From Atherix ibis (taxonomy: Eukaryota; Arthropoda; Insecta; Diptera; Athericidae): a stretch of DNA of 64,000 bases. A program made the position numbers and the translations under genes. The notes beneath the pieces are model-generated. The model saw only the letters and a program-made list of their open reading frames with translations. It was not told the origin of the DNA and did no database searches. Within the stretch, counting starts at the first letter, position 1, and every line of letters starts with the position of its first letter. This document shows, piece by piece, positions 1 through 13,009 of this stretch. The DNA lies in NCBI GenBank assembly GCA_958298945.1, contig OY282610.1:31446167-31510166 (forward strand), written 5' to 3'.

Positions 1-59
1 ATTTTTGTCTCATGCACCATACCCTTCTCATACTTTCGTCCATTGTTAGTATAGATAAG

Positions 60-260
60 GTAGTCTATACTTAACATCTCGCCGCCGGTGCAGAAGGCAT
101 ATCGTTCCAGCAGGATGAAGCCATAGAGTACACTATAAGGACGATATCAAAGAGTCTCGAGAACTTTTCCGTGACCGAATTATTTTGAAAGATGCTGATT
201 TTGTTTGACGTATCCATATCCAGTTTTATGGACGTCTAATTTCTTTTTGTCATGAGCAAA
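60..260 (+). pseudogene. Possible decayed DUF4817-type transposase fragment
   Basis: On the plus strand, two adjacent frames resemble the region around the second catalytic aspartate of insect Tc1/mariner-superfamily transposases. One frame around 108-165 reads SFQQDEAIEYTIRTISKSL, comparable to the usual FQQDGA.HTAR block. Another frame around 168-195 reads DRIILKDADFV, comparable to the segment that follows. A frame change between them and a stop soon after mark it as dead. The match is short and made by eye, so chance similarity is possible. Confidence 0.32.
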
Positions 261-2490
261 CTCTGCATAAATAACCGTTATTGTAAATACCTTACAAAAA
301 ACCTTTACTTTTGATGTTATTTAACATTTTCCTATAAAAAATTCTAACAGATAGTAAAATTATAAAAGTTATATTAATAATTTAATTTGTAAGGGGAACT
401 AAATTGGAACACGTCTATATAGGCATAAAAATAAATTTCGTATTTAAAATTTATTTATAATGAATATTATTTTGTATTAAAATTAAAAATAAAAAATTTC
501 TTCAATAAAAACCATTTGAATATTTTTCAAGAAATTGAATATTGTAAACACCAAAAGATAAGAAACGAATACGAAAATAATATTATTAAATATTTTATAA
601 AATTTTAAATATTTATTTTGTATAAGTTTTTTATGAATATATTGATTGGATTAGGCTGAAAGGATAATGTATTTTTAAATTTTCATGTAATGGACTTATA
701 AGTGTGTTAGGAAGAAGTTTTAACAGAAATTTTTTGACAAGCCTCTTGGGCATTCTGTCTAATGTACTCTGGAACTTTATTTTTCCTTAAGTAACACACT
801 TGATTGTAACTTTTAAGTGAGACGTGTCTTTCGTCCTAATTTTATTCTCACAATTTTCTGTCTTTGTGTAGAAATATATTTTAAACAATAACATTTAACT
901 TTAATACGAATTACTACAGATAAATTTTTGTGTACAAACAATTTCAAGTGATATTATTGCTTTTGGGACACAATCAGCTGCAAATGTTTTTGGCATATAA
1001 ATTTGCTTTTTGTTATAATCGGTATAGAATTTATCGTTTAATAGTATTATAGACAAAAATAAAATTTAATTGGTATAATTGAAAATTCAGTATATTCTGT
1101 AGGCTAAAAGTATGCCTACCTTCTTGATAACAACATATTCTCTAGAAATAACTTATGTTATTTTTTACGATGTATAGTTTAAATAATTTCTGCAATATTT
1201 AAAATAAAAGTCATCATTTTAATTAATATCCTTATTTTGCAATAAAAATTAATAATTTTACCTTTGCCGTTTGTAGCAGGTAAGAATCATTTAACATTTT
1301 GACTATGCCGAAACAATATCTTTCAAAGATATTAAAAAAAAATTATTTTATTGTTTTTTCTTTACATTTATCTAAAATTTAACCTTATTAGTTTTAGATA
1401 GTATAAAAATTTAAAAATATGGAAAAAAAGTCCATCTTGAAATACTATAGAACGTTATAATCCGACCAGAAATCATCAGAGTTTATCACATTCTTGTATG
1501 CCTTAACTTAGTAGTTTAAGAGGGATTCACTTAATGTCCATTTAAATGAAAAAGTAGGAGATTTAAAACACCTATAATTCAGTCTAAATTAAATAAATAA
1601 TGTGCCTCTAATAACGGTAGAAATGTGATTGACACCTACTAGACTATTTGGTTGCATGGTGGTATGTTATGTTCTATATTTAAGTTCGGAAGAAAGAAGG
1701 TATAAACTTTCTTCGTTATCTGCCATCTAGGAAAACTTGGATTTGGACGTAAAGTCCCAATAGAGTAGATTAACCACACAGAAGACGAGTGAGTGGCAGG
1801 CATACATGAAGTGGGGTTGGGGGGGTGGTTGGTGTTGGTTTTTTTTTCAGAGTACATACGAATACATTTAGCATGCCGGTTAAAGAATTTTTAATATACT
1901 TGGGTTAAATCTCCGAAGAGTAAATTTTTCCCATTGGAAAGGGGTAAAAACGTATACAAGAGGGGGAGGAAGAAAGGAAAAAAAAAATGGATAAGTTAAT
2001 AAAGTTACAATAAAAGGGAAAAAAACTCAGTCGAGGTTGACCTGGGAAATAAGGTGGAAAAGAATAAAACTGGAGAAAAATATTGTATATATAAAAAAAA
2101 AACGTTCGACGTCAAAAAAAAGATTTTACAGTAGTCCGTAAGATGATGTGTAACATCTAACCTCGGTAATCGTGAAAATATTAGAGTCGCTGGTATTGAT
2201 TGAAGTGATATTTAGTACTAATTTTTTTAAATTAATACTTACTTTATCCAACTAACTTTCAGAAATGCATTTATGTATGGAACTATGTATCAGGACAATA
2301 CGTATGTTAACACAATACTTAAATAAATTAAACAATTATTTAATTTATATTATAAAAAAATCTTCTCCTGAAAATCTTAAAAAAAAAAAATATACACAAA
2401 ATTTTCAAAATAATATTGAAAAAAATTCCATTTAACGGCATGGAATAATATTTTTGTTTGGTCGCCATTTTTTTAATTTTTTTTGGGGTC
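261..2490. other. AT-rich non-coding DNA, no gene seen
   Basis: Long A/T runs and no supportable coding sequence. The stretch 1640-1860 is less AT-rich than its surroundings and holds a G-rich tract at 1812-1838. Near 2460 and 2488 the block GGTCGCCATTTT occurs twice in direct orientation. Confidence 0.6.
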
Positions 2491-2499
2491 GCCATTTTG

Positions 2500-3040
2500 G
2501 TTTAAATGACATTTGTCTGTTGGTATTTGACAGTCGTAGAAATTGGTCGATAACAACTTATAATGAAGTATTTAACGGCTGCAGCAACGTGTTGAAAGAC
2601 TACCACAATTTTTGACAAAAAATCATTATGACCTACAAAGCATACTTCGACTTGGCTGACTTTGTAACTAAACAGAATGCTGTATAGTGCGGCATTCGGG
2701 CCGGTGGCGTCATTGAGCCCAATTTCTTTGAGGCTGCAGGTAATGCAGTAACTGTTACAATTGGCCGTCATCGGGATATATTGGAAGAATTCCGTCTGCC
2801 TGAATTGGATCAATTAGGCCTACAAAACATGTGATTTCAACAAGACGATCCCACATTACACACAGCTCGTACTACGATGCAAATTTTGAGAGAAATTTTT
2901 CCCGGCCGAATAATGTCATAAATTAGTGATATCGACTGGACCCCACGATCCACTGATTTGAACTCTGCCGATTTGAAAGAAACGGTGTACATTAGCAAAA
3001 CATTCGAAAGGAAATTGCCGAAGCGGCCCCAGATGCCTAG
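2500..3040 (+). pseudogene. Decayed DUF4817-type Tc1/mariner-like transposase
   Basis: Plus-strand translation in shifting frames follows the DDE half of the insect transposase family whose N-terminal helix-turn-helix is catalogued as DUF4817. Visible blocks in order are KIIMTYKAYFDL (normally KIIFSDEAHFDL, so the first catalytic D is damaged), CGIRAGGVIEPNFF, AGNAVTVT, FQQDDPTLHTARTTMQIL with the second catalytic D, FPGRI and DIDWTPRSTDL. Several stops and frame changes interrupt it, and the C-terminal part after about 3010 fades out. It is a dead copy. The family assignment rests on the order and spacing of several motifs. Confidence 0.7.
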
Positions 3041-3149
3041 GAATAGGAAAATGAATATATTTTAACAAGAAATTTGAAATTTCAAAAAAAAATAATCTTC
3101 CAAATTCTATTTTTATCTTTCCCATTAATAAAAATAAAAAAATTAAAAA

Positions 3150-3990
3150 AAATCTACAAAAGTGGAGATACCGAGGTACTTATGTTTTGTGCTTTAAGAG
3201 GAGATTATGGTCATAATAATCGTCCGACTGTGCGAAAAACTATTAACACAGTGGCAAAATTTGAAACAAAACATGTGGTATTAATCAGTTAAGGGCTGTG
3301 TATCAACGTAATGAAAAATATAGTAAAAATCATGCAGTAAGTGAAAAGGTGGCCAAAGACGCAAATTTATTGATTTTGCGGCGTAATCAGTACTTGGGCT
3401 TGTTTGACGGCATAATTAGGTACATTTTTTATTTGAATATACAAAGTTCAACTCACACAAGAATTGAGACCTGCTGACGATGGAGAAATGAGCCTCATCG
3501 CTGATCAACAGGCTTTGGATGCAAATATTCAACAACAACAAAATTATCTTCAGCGATGAGGCTCATTTCAACTTCATATCGAAAATTGTCTTACCAGACA
3601 TGGCGCTTTAAAAACCCACAATTAACTGTAAAAAAACCATAGAATCTACGAAAAGTGACCGTTCTTAAAAAGAAAAAGTTAGAGACTTTTAACCTCAATT
3701 TTGAGCGCCAAAGCCGTATAATAAGCGACTTTTTTTTGTTCTAAACTTAAAGATTTTGTGTGGACGACATTGACCTCCAAGATCATATGATTTGACACAG
3801 TTGGCCATTCTTTTGTAATGCTAAAGAACGTCTTCACACAAATATTCATCAAGTTTAAATGTACTTAAAAACCAATATCTGGTATATAATGACCGACTAA
3901 TAACCCGAAATATGCGCAAAAGTCATCAAAATTACCATAAAATTATAGAGTTCCGCAAGATTTCTCATGCCGGCCATTTAAATGATGTCA
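3150..3990 (+). pseudogene. Second decayed DUF4817-type transposase
   Basis: A second relic follows in the same orientation. The N-terminal helix-turn-helix region is visible at 3155-3290 (IYKSGDTEVLMFCALRGDYG, then NNRPTVRKTINTVAKFE), a form typical of the family's DNA-binding domain. After frame changes, KIIFSDEAHFNF appears near 3540-3575 with the first catalytic D, and the end of the protein is recognisable near 3965-3990 (GHLNDVKFY). The QQDGA block was not found, so there is internal loss. A 20-bp inverted repeat interrupts the middle. The mariner at 4002 begins a few bases after its end. Confidence 0.68.
3485..3569. repeat. Perfect 20-bp inverted repeat inside transposase relic
   Basis: The left arm 3485-3504 (GAAATGAGCCTCATCGCTGA) is the exact reverse complement of 3550-3569, with a 45-nt spacer. 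The right arm is the normal coding strand for the SDEAHF motif, so the left arm is the inverted copy. Confidence 0.9.
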
Positions 3991-4078
3991 AATTCTATAT
4001 ATGAGGTGTAGTAAAAAGAAATCCATTATTTTTGCATTAAATTGAAGGTTTTATTTAGCATAGATAGAATGATACGAT

Positions 4079-5098
4079 TTAGGTCAAATATGCACCGTTT
4101 TGTTCGATAACTTGTTGCCATTTTGGAGGTAATTTCATAATGCCTCTCTCATAGAAACCCTCGTCCCTATTGGTAAAAAACTGGGACAGTCGATTTTCAC
4201 AATCTTCTCTTGAAGCAAATTTTTCACCTGCAAAATCATTCGTCATAGACAGGAAGAGGTGGTAATCACTTGGTGGCAGGTCCGGACTATAAGATGGATG
4301 CATAATAGCTTCCCAACCAAGGTCCCGGAACTTTCGGCGAGTCACTATCGATGTATGCGGCCTTGCGTTGTCCTGATGGAACATAATTCCTCTCCTATTG
4401 GCCAAAGCTGGCCGCTTCTGGGCGATTGCTTCTTTCAGACGGTCCAATTTTTGACAGTATAGGTCCGAATTAAGAGTTCGGCCGTACGGGGAGCAGCTCA
4501 TAGTAGATGATTCCCTGCCAGTCCCACCAAACACACAGCAAAACCTTCCTGGCTGTCAATCTTGGCTTGACCACCGTTTGCGCCGGGTGACCGCGATTTG
4601 ACCGCGATTTGACCACGACCGTTGTCGCTTGACGTTGTCGTAAGTGACCCACTTTTCATCACCAGTAACCATCAGCTTCAGAAATGGATCGATATTGTTG
4701 CGATTCAGCAGCGATTCGTAGATGGAAATTCGGTCCATGAGGTTTTTTTGCGATAGCTCGTGTGGCACCCATATATTGAGCTTCTTTTTGTATCCAGCCT
4801 AATTTAAGTGGTTCCAAACGGTTTTTTGTGCAATGTTTACCTCCTGGGCAATCAAAACAGTGCTTACGTGACGGTCGGACTCGACGATTTCCATTATTTT
4901 ATCGACATTTTCGACGATTGGCCTTCCAGAAGACATTTTCGACAAACGGAATCGACGAAACCAAAATTGCGCGCGATTGACTGTTACAGTATTAGGACCA
5001 TAAACACTATTCATATTTTCAGCTGCCTGGCTTGCGTTTTCGCCTTTATCGAAGAAAAACTGTAAAATATGGCGTATTTTCTCTTTGTTGGTGTCCAT
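4079..5098 (-). pseudogene. mariner transposase, broken
   Basis: The start is the ATG at 5098 (protein begins MDTNKEKIRHILQFFF), giving the paired helix-turn-helix region of a mariner transposase. Part of the linker is missing around codon 54. A stop follows WNHLN at codon 100, after which the same frame resumes with WVPHELS and VTGDEKW (first catalytic D). An 11-bp tandem duplication at 4590-4611 shifts the frame, and a probable 1-nt loss near 4492 restores it. The last part reads FHQDNARPHT (second D) and YSPDLPPSDYHLF (third D) with 34 residues between the second and third D, the DD34D mariner signature. All three acidic residues remain but the frame is broken. Confidence 0.92.
4590..4611. 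repeat. 11-bp tandem duplication, frame-breaking
   Basis: The unit ACCGCGATTTG occurs twice in tandem (4590-4600 and 4601-4611) inside the mariner transposase. Eleven bases is not a multiple of three, so it shifts the reading frame. Confidence 0.9.
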
Positions 5099-5272
5099 CT
5101 TTGACGCGTGCTTAAAAAATACTGAGTCAAGTAATCACAAAACTGTATGAGAAGCTTTTTTAGTACGAAATTTTATCTTTCTAACGCCATTTAGTGCAAC
5201 CCGAAATCGGGAGATACAGACTCCTAAAGCCATCTATTGGCAAAATAATGGATTACTTTTTACTACACCTTA

Positions 5273-8200
5273 TATAATGGCATGGTCTAAACAATATAGT
5301 AAAAAAATTTTAACAAATCTGAATTTTAATTATATTTTAAATAACTTCACTTTCCGGAGTACAAATTGAAAATGCTGCTACTTTGCTGCACTCGTTATCT
5401 CACTGATTATTGCTTGATAATCTTGTTCAAAGGTTGTTAACTAAAAAAGTTTATTTATTGTAGAAATTTTACCAAAATTTTTAACAAATAAATTTCTCAC
5501 AATCTTATTATCGTTTTCGCCATAATTAGTTTATTTTTAAAAAAAAATCCTCCGAAAAGTTCTATTTAAAAACTAATATTTTTAGAGCAATATATTTAAT
5601 TCACTGGACTCACCTTGAATATGAAGCTTTCAAATACCAGCATTAATTATGTTAAGTAGTAACATACCGGGCAAATATATGTAATTAGGAACTTTATATG
5701 ACTATAGAAACAATAAAATTAATAATAAAAATTTACCAATTATTTCTTAGATAGTTTATCCTTATGGTGACGTACATTTCTACTGATATACACGTAACAT
5801 ATATATGTATATCTTATATTAAATAGGTTTTTTAATAATATGTCATACAACTAGTTATTACGATACTTGTTCGAATAGATTTATTCAACTATGAGTATAC
5901 CTACAAGTTGAATTTTATAATCTAAATACTAATAATAATAATAATATTTCTATACATTCATAAATCTAGAACTATACTATTATAAGAAAATAATTCATCT
6001 TAATAATTTATTAAAAATAAATTGACATTTAATCGAAAATGACTATCTACGTGTATCTATTTATAAAATTCATAATTAAACGTACGATTACCTTGTTTGA
6101 ACATTCTCAGAATGCCATTCATAGACTCATAAAGTATATCAAATTAGTTTCAATAATATACAAACGAGTATGTATCATTATCGATAAGCGTTTTATTTCG
6201 AAAATAATTCAAACATTAATAGAAGAAAAAAATCGATTTAAGTACTGGAAATATAATTTGAATCAAGAAAAATATCTATTTCTTCTGTGTAAAAGATTTT
6301 GTAGAAGACAAATTGACAATTTTCATCAAATTTTATTTTTGTATTAATATTGATAAAATTCCGTGAAAATGAAATCAAAATAAAAATTGCAATTATAAAG
6401 AAATTTTAACACAGTTTATATATTTCATATTCGATTTTGTTTCATTTTTCGGTACTATACGTGTATATCCACAAAAGCTTTTCATAAATTGAGCTTTTGA
6501 ATTAGCGAAAGTTTTTTCTATTAGTCCTTTTTGTCCTTTTTTTTTATAGTTATGCTTACCATACCGTTCTAAAATAAGTCTTATTCGGTATACTAACTTA
6601 TATTTGTATAATGTTTGGGCTTAAATATCCCAAAGAAGCATGTAATATTAAAAACGCATGCGTTCAACTTTTAAAACAGCACTTACAAAAGGAGAGACTG
6701 GATGTAATATTTTTCTTTAGCTTTTCTCTAACATTATTATTTGCAGAATAATATTACATAGAAAAACTGGTGATAGAGCTACAAGGAAAAAAAATATTTT
6801 TTTTTTTTTTTTTTGGAAATTCTAATTTTAATTTTAAATAATTAAATTTAAATTGAAATGAGTAAAAAGCCGAATGGATGAGTATTATTTATTTTTGTTT
6901 TTGTTTTTTTTTTTTTTTTTTTTGAAGATAATTAAGCGCGTTGAGAAGAATTTCATTTAATACGGTATATCGGTCGTTGGAAAGCTTTTGAGCCCAATAT
7001 TTATTGTAACACAATTTGTCGTATGTGGGTAAAAGCTTTCATTCATCCTTCGGCCAAATTTAGCTGGCTGGTTGCTTGTTAATGGATGGTTGGTTGACTG
7101 GGCAGCTTGGCGACTTGACGGCATGACAACTAGGGGTGTTTCCTAATAACTATGATATTATAGTGGGAGTCAAGGTGATATATGTACAGTGGGTGTGCGT
7201 TTGAATAAAATAATGCAAGAAATTATTTGGTACCACTATTACCATTGCTCCTTAGACTGGGCTCCGTCTAGATACGTTAGCGATGGGGATCTTAATTCCA
7301 GTGAGAATGGGAATCTTTGCCTCAAAATATTGTCTAGATATCCTCTCTTTATATTATATATATATGTATATATATATATTTGTGTATATGTATGAATGGA
7401 TATGCATCATTGGTACATCTACCACTAAACAAATAGTGCTAATAAATATACTCCAGTGGTACAGTACCTGAATACACAGTTTCAGTACACTGCCGTACAA
7501 CACAGTATAGTTTATTGCCATAGATTCATCAGAATTTTCCAAATATGCACTACCATAAAGCATGGAAAATCTTCCATAGAACAGACACCAATACTATTTT
7601 ATGACTAGACAGTAGGACATGAGCAAGAAGTATAACATTCTGCGGTTATACATGTGAACTGTGCTGACGGAAAGTCGTGTTGGCGCTAATCGAAATCCGA
7701 ACTTTTGGGAATCCTCCAAGAAATATTTCCACCGAGGTTCAGTTCCATCGTGAACGCTGAACCAATAGGTTGGTTGCATATCAGACCAAGACCAATTTTA
7801 TAGAGTCCATGGAATTGATTTGCCGTATTGGCATTTTTCCGTAAATACTCTGTGGTGATAATCTTTTCACTATCTATCCGAGTTAAGAGTTTTTGGGGAT
7901 TTTTTTTTCCGGAATTTCCTTTAATTTGTTTTTTGTTATATTTTTTTTGTATTTTTTTGTTGTTGTTGTTGTTATTTTGTTATAACCCAAATAAGATATC
8001 GAAAATAGTGAATGTTTGTTTAGTGCGTTTATTTTTTTATCATATTTTTTTTTATTGATATATATTAGTTTTTCTTCCTACAATTGATTAAATATTATTA
8101 AATGATCCGGTAAACAAATGAAATTATTTATTGTGTACTATATATACTGAGTTAAGATGCTTCAAAAAAAAAAAAAACTGTTTTCTTTTTCCTAATAATA

Positions 8201-11200
8201 TCTAATATCTATTATAGTAAATATTCAACAACAAAAAAAATGTAATAATCAATTGCAGTGGAAATGATCAGTTAATTCCTGTTGTTGATAGAAATTAATA
8301 CTATGGATTATGCCTGTAGAAATGTGTAAATAGTGTGAATAGTGTTAAGTAGTAATAGAGCAATTAAAAAGATTTCAACTATGATTGTAGAAATTGTTCT
8401 TAAAAAAAAAAAATATGTGATAACATTTTTCTTAGTTAATTTTAATTTAAATTAAATTTTTTTTCCAAAATTTTTCTTATTTTTACGATTTTTTCATGCC
8501 TTGAAACTATTTTTGAGATTGAATTTTAACTAAAATTATTAAAATCGAAGAAGGAATAGAATTTTTTTTTTGTAAATATCTTAAAAATTATCTGAATAAT
8601 GAAAATATGTTTCTGGTGATTTTTTTAAAATGAAAAAAAAAAAAATTGTACTCTCTTTAAATAAACTTAAGTGTATAATTTCGTGAGGAAAATATAAACA
8701 AATATGTATCTTGAATAATATTGAATTTCAAAATATTAGTACTTATTAATTAGAAATTTTTAGATCGGCAGCAGTATGTAAACAAATAAGATAAACGTAA
8801 GTCGATTAATATTCAAAATTATAATTTAAACAAATGATTTTTGTTCTTCTAAAAAGATAAGATGCTTTCGAATTAAATAGAAGTATTTTTTGTATTTGTT
8901 TTCTTTAAAAAAAAAAAAAATAATAATTTCGAGCTTTTAAATAAACATGACTTTTTTTTCACAATTATTTTCAAGTTCAATTAGAAATTGGGAATATTTG
9001 TTTACGTTTTTATCCGTGAATAGATTTTATTTAAATTTAAACTATTATTAAAATTCATTGTAGTATAAATTGAAAAGTTCATCATTATCTGTTAAACTGT
9101 GAAAAGTTTTATAAACAATCATTAATGTTTTTGTGAAAAATTACTTAAAGGAAAGAAATATTGGTTGAAAATTTTTCGGAAACCTCCTTTTAATCTTAAT
9201 TAGTTTAATAGGTTTATATTGACAACAAAAAAAGGTTTCTGATATTTTACAATATTTTAAAACGAATTTAAAATGTATATATTAAGTATTTAAAGAAATA
9301 TTGAAAAATTTTGCAAAATTCCAAAATCAAAGTCTGTTAAAATAATTGTACTTAGCTAAAAAAAAATTTAATTGTATATATTTTAATAAAGGTCAAAAAA
9401 AATAGCTTACTCTTCAAGTACTTTAACACCATAACTATTTTCAGTAAACACTGAAATATCGTAAATGCCAAAAAGTTATGATATTTTTGATTAGTATTAA
9501 AATTTTTAACAACTTAAACACTCATTATTATTATTAAAGCAAAAATTTTAAAAAGTTTCAGTGGTGAAATTATAAATATGTGTAGTATCTCTTTAAAAAT
9601 AAACTAATTAACTTAATTTTCGATAAGTTAAATCCCTTAATAATATGACAGCAATTAAAATCAAAATTAAATGGAAAATTTTCTATAATCTATAAAATTG
9701 CTTATATTAAATAGGAAAACTTACATACTAATTAGACTCAACGGGTAACGATAATTATTTACAAGTACTTTATGCAGTTTACTTGTTACAAAAACAAGAC
9801 AAAAAAAAAATGTTTACTAAACTTTGCCCCGTTCAGGATAAAAAGATACTTAACATTCTAGACTGATTTTTGTTGTTTGCCCATAAATATATAAATTTTA
9901 TTTTCTTAAATTTTTCTTTCAACTTTTTGAACAAAGTTTTCATGCTGAAATACAAAATATTCTCCATTTAAAATAAAATTTAGTCGTACAAATGCAAATA
10001 TTGTTTAAAAAAAAATTTATTCAAATTAATTTGATATAAAAAGTTTTGTAATTATTTCTAACTGTATAAAAATTAGAGATTTTATTGATTACAAAAAAGT
10101 TTTTAGCGATTTAATAAAAAACCCCCCAAAAAAAAACTCTTTTTATTGAACATTTAAACAAATGTTTTTTCACTCTTCTCTAAAATTTGTGTAAACTTGA
10201 AAAATTTGTTATATATTTAATTAATCTAAATTTGAATTATTTTATATTAATGTATAAAATTTTAAATTATAAATAAATTTTTTTTTAATAATTAACGTAA
10301 GTTTTAAAATATAAGAAAAAAAATTTGATAATTTGAAGTTAATTAAAACTACTAATAATAAATTGTTTAAATGTTCAAAGCTGGTTTAACAATGAATATA
10401 AAATTATTTTTATATTGAATATAAATTAGAATAAATTGTCGAAGTTTTTTTTTTATTAAAAAACAAGCAACATTTAAAATAATATTTTTAAAAAAAATTC
10501 ATTCATCATTTTATTAGTATAATATTTTTAGCAAATTTTTAAATTAATATTTATAAATATTTTTATTGGAAATATTATATTAAAAATTTGTAGTTGTCAA
10601 ATGACCTCCAGGTTGTGGCGCTACATAATATTCTCTGACTTTTGTTTAGGATTTCAAATAATCTCAGACTTTTTATTGGATAATTTTCTTATAAACAAAT
10701 TTTTTCTTATTATAAATTTTTCATATTTAAATACAAATTCTAAGAGTAACTATAGGTAATTTTATTAGTTAAGGAATTTGAACAAAAAAAATGTTCATTA
10801 AAGAAAAGTTCTATTCACACTTTATTTTTTAAAACAAAATATTCATATTGAAATAAATTGATTTATATCAAGTGGAGGAGTGAAAAGCTTTATTAGTTTT
10901 CATAACAGATATAGAAGAGGAAACTTTTTTAAACAAAACGGATGTCGATTATTTAAAGATATTACGAAAATCTACAGTAATAAACAAAATATTCCAAATA
11001 GTCATAAATTAGCTATTTTGAAGAAAATTTATGAATATGATAAATAAATGCGATGAATAAACTAATAAATAATTTATTTTTAATAATAGAAATATTTTGT
11101 TCATGAGTGCAGAGAAATTAGTCACATTTTGTTTTTTACATTTTTTTTTAAAGAATTACTGGTCCTTTTTTATTTAAAAGAAAAGGGTTTATTGAATATA

Positions 11201-13005
11201 ATTTAAAATTTTTGCATAGAAACAAACAATACAAAAAAAAAGTTTATTTTCTATTTACTTAATTAAGAAATTGTTATAGAATAGAAAAAATTATTAATTT
11301 TTTTTTAAATCTATTTAAAAAATACCTATTTTAATTCAATTCTTAAATTTGAGATATTTGTAATAATTTTTTTTTCTTTTTTTTTATTTAAAATTATTAA
11401 GTATCGAAATATTATCGTTTTGTGATACCTGAAATATTTTGATATAATTAAAAGTTTAAACTAATTAAAATTTTTCTAATTTATATCTCGGATATCTTTA
11501 ATAAGAGGTTGTTAAAATACAAAATTAATTACAGCTAATTCTTAAAGTACTACAATATAAATTATAGTTACTTTCTGAATATTTTATAATCAAAAAAAAT
11601 TTTCATAAAATTTTTAAATATTTTAATGAAAAGAAAAATATTTAAACTTTTTATATTACAGTTTTTTTTCCAAGTAAAAATCTTATTGATTACTAATAAA
11701 TAATTCTTTTTCTATAGAAAATTTCCTACACAATTATTATTTGTAATTTTTCACTAGAAATTTTTTGAATAATTTTCATCAAACAGAGAAAAACCTTTTT
11801 AATAAAGAAAAAAGCTCTCAAAAATTTATGAATATCATTTTTTTTTCTTCATAATTTTCATGAAATATCCTATCGAGGAATATGAAAAAAAAAATAAAAA
11901 AATTATGAATTCAGGTGAAAATAATTGCCTCATTATTGAAAGGAGTACTTTTGTTATTTAGCATTCAATATTAAAGAAACAACCTTTGTTCTTGGAAAAT
12001 TTCTGATAACTGATTTGCACAGATCTTATTTGACATTCGTTTTAAGGATCGAATACTATTCTAGAAAATTATAATATATATCCATATATTAAATTAAGTC
12101 ATTAACTAATATTATACGAGTCTATAGATATTAAAAAAATATGTATACTCTATCCTCATACACATATATGGTAAATATAACTAGATATCATTTAAAAAAT
12201 AATTTAAGATAAGATAAGTATTATTTAGATAAGTAACACAAATAAAAGAAGTGAGGGAGACAGGAAAAAATCAATTATGCTGATTAAATACCCTTAAAAG
12301 ACATCAGATCTTAATTAAATCGAAACTTAATTAAAAGATGAAAGCTACATTTATGATTAAAAAATCTTGAAAACATATTATTTGAAATCAATTAATCGTC
12401 ACTTTATTACGAGATTTTTTAAGTAATATTTGTCATTTCAAACTATTCTATTGCATTGCCTATACCCATTTCAGATGCAAATATTGCTGACAACGCTTAT
12501 CTGCACACTTCTGAAAGGTTTCCTGTATATTTCGAACTGATAGAATGTAATTTCCTGTAATTAGAAGTAGACATGCTCTAATTCAGATTAGATCGACTTC
12601 AATCAATATGGGGCGACAGAAAGAATGACGTAACTTAATCAAACCATCTTTCAAGTATACTCCTATTACTGTTCTAATTTTATAATAATAACGATTCACA
12701 CATATATTATACAATACATATTATATGGAGCATATAGGAACATATATGCATACGTTAAATCTACGCTTATATCCTTTACGGGTATTTGCCTAGCAAATTC
12801 ACATATGAGGAAAATAATTTACAGATTGTATGACAGGATTTTCACCATTTTCTTCAGTCTTTTTTTTTTTTTTTATAAAAAAGCTTATAATTTAAACAAT
12901 ACTTAAAAAATATTTTTCTTCCAGGTTTGAAAAAAAAATAATGATTTTTTTTTTGCAACAATTTTATTTTGCATTTATACACACACATACATCCATATTA
13001 CCCTC
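5273..13005. other. AT-rich DNA without recognisable genes
   Basis: Mostly homopolymer-rich A/T sequence. A 102-residue ATG-initiated reading frame at 6039-6347 (plus) is rich in I, K and F, resembles no family I know and may be chance. The stretch 6940-7830 is clearly less AT-rich and non-repetitive within the window and could be an exon, an untranslated region or a regulatory block, but no coding frame convinces. Long T or A runs occur at about 6800, 6905 and 8165. No transposon signature was seen between 5.3 and 13 kb. Confidence 0.55.
7351..7380. repeat. AT dinucleotide microsatellite
   Basis: An imperfect (AT)n tract interrupted by a G, in the otherwise less AT-rich block 6940-7830. Confidence 0.8.
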
Positions 13006-13009
13006 ATTA

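Larger units (their letters stand above)
4002..5272 (-). mobile_element. mariner element, complete ends, inactive
   Basis: The ends match as terminal inverted repeats: 4002 reads TGAGGTGTAGTAAAAAG inward and 5272 reads TAAGGTGTAGTAAAAAG inward, and the similarity continues through ATCCATTATTTT. TA dinucleotides flank both ends (4000-4001 and 5273-5274), as expected of a Tc1/mariner target duplication. The length, near 1.27 kb, is normal for mariner. The transposase is on the minus strand and broken. It sits directly after the C-terminus of an older DUF4817-type relic. Confidence 0.93.

Noticed and set aside
5625..5660. Minus-strand ATG...AAG/GTGAGT resembling a short first exon
   Set aside because: Only ten codons, no promoter or further exon visible.
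6039..6347. 102-residue ATG-initiated open frame, plus strand
   Set aside because: Composition (I, K, F, L) is what AT-rich DNA gives by chance, no motif is recognised, and no splice or promoter context supports it.
7256..7300. Possible 45-nt exon between CTCCTTAG and CCA/GTGAGA
   Set aside because: The acceptor has a weak pyrimidine tract and the donor is mediocre. Such a short open frame is expected by chance.
12477..12570. Possible exon after CCCATTTCAG at 12476 (frame DANIADNAYLHTSERFPVYF)
   Set aside because: The frame ends at a stop within about 90 nt and no good donor precedes it. As a terminal exon it has no supporting poly(A) context.
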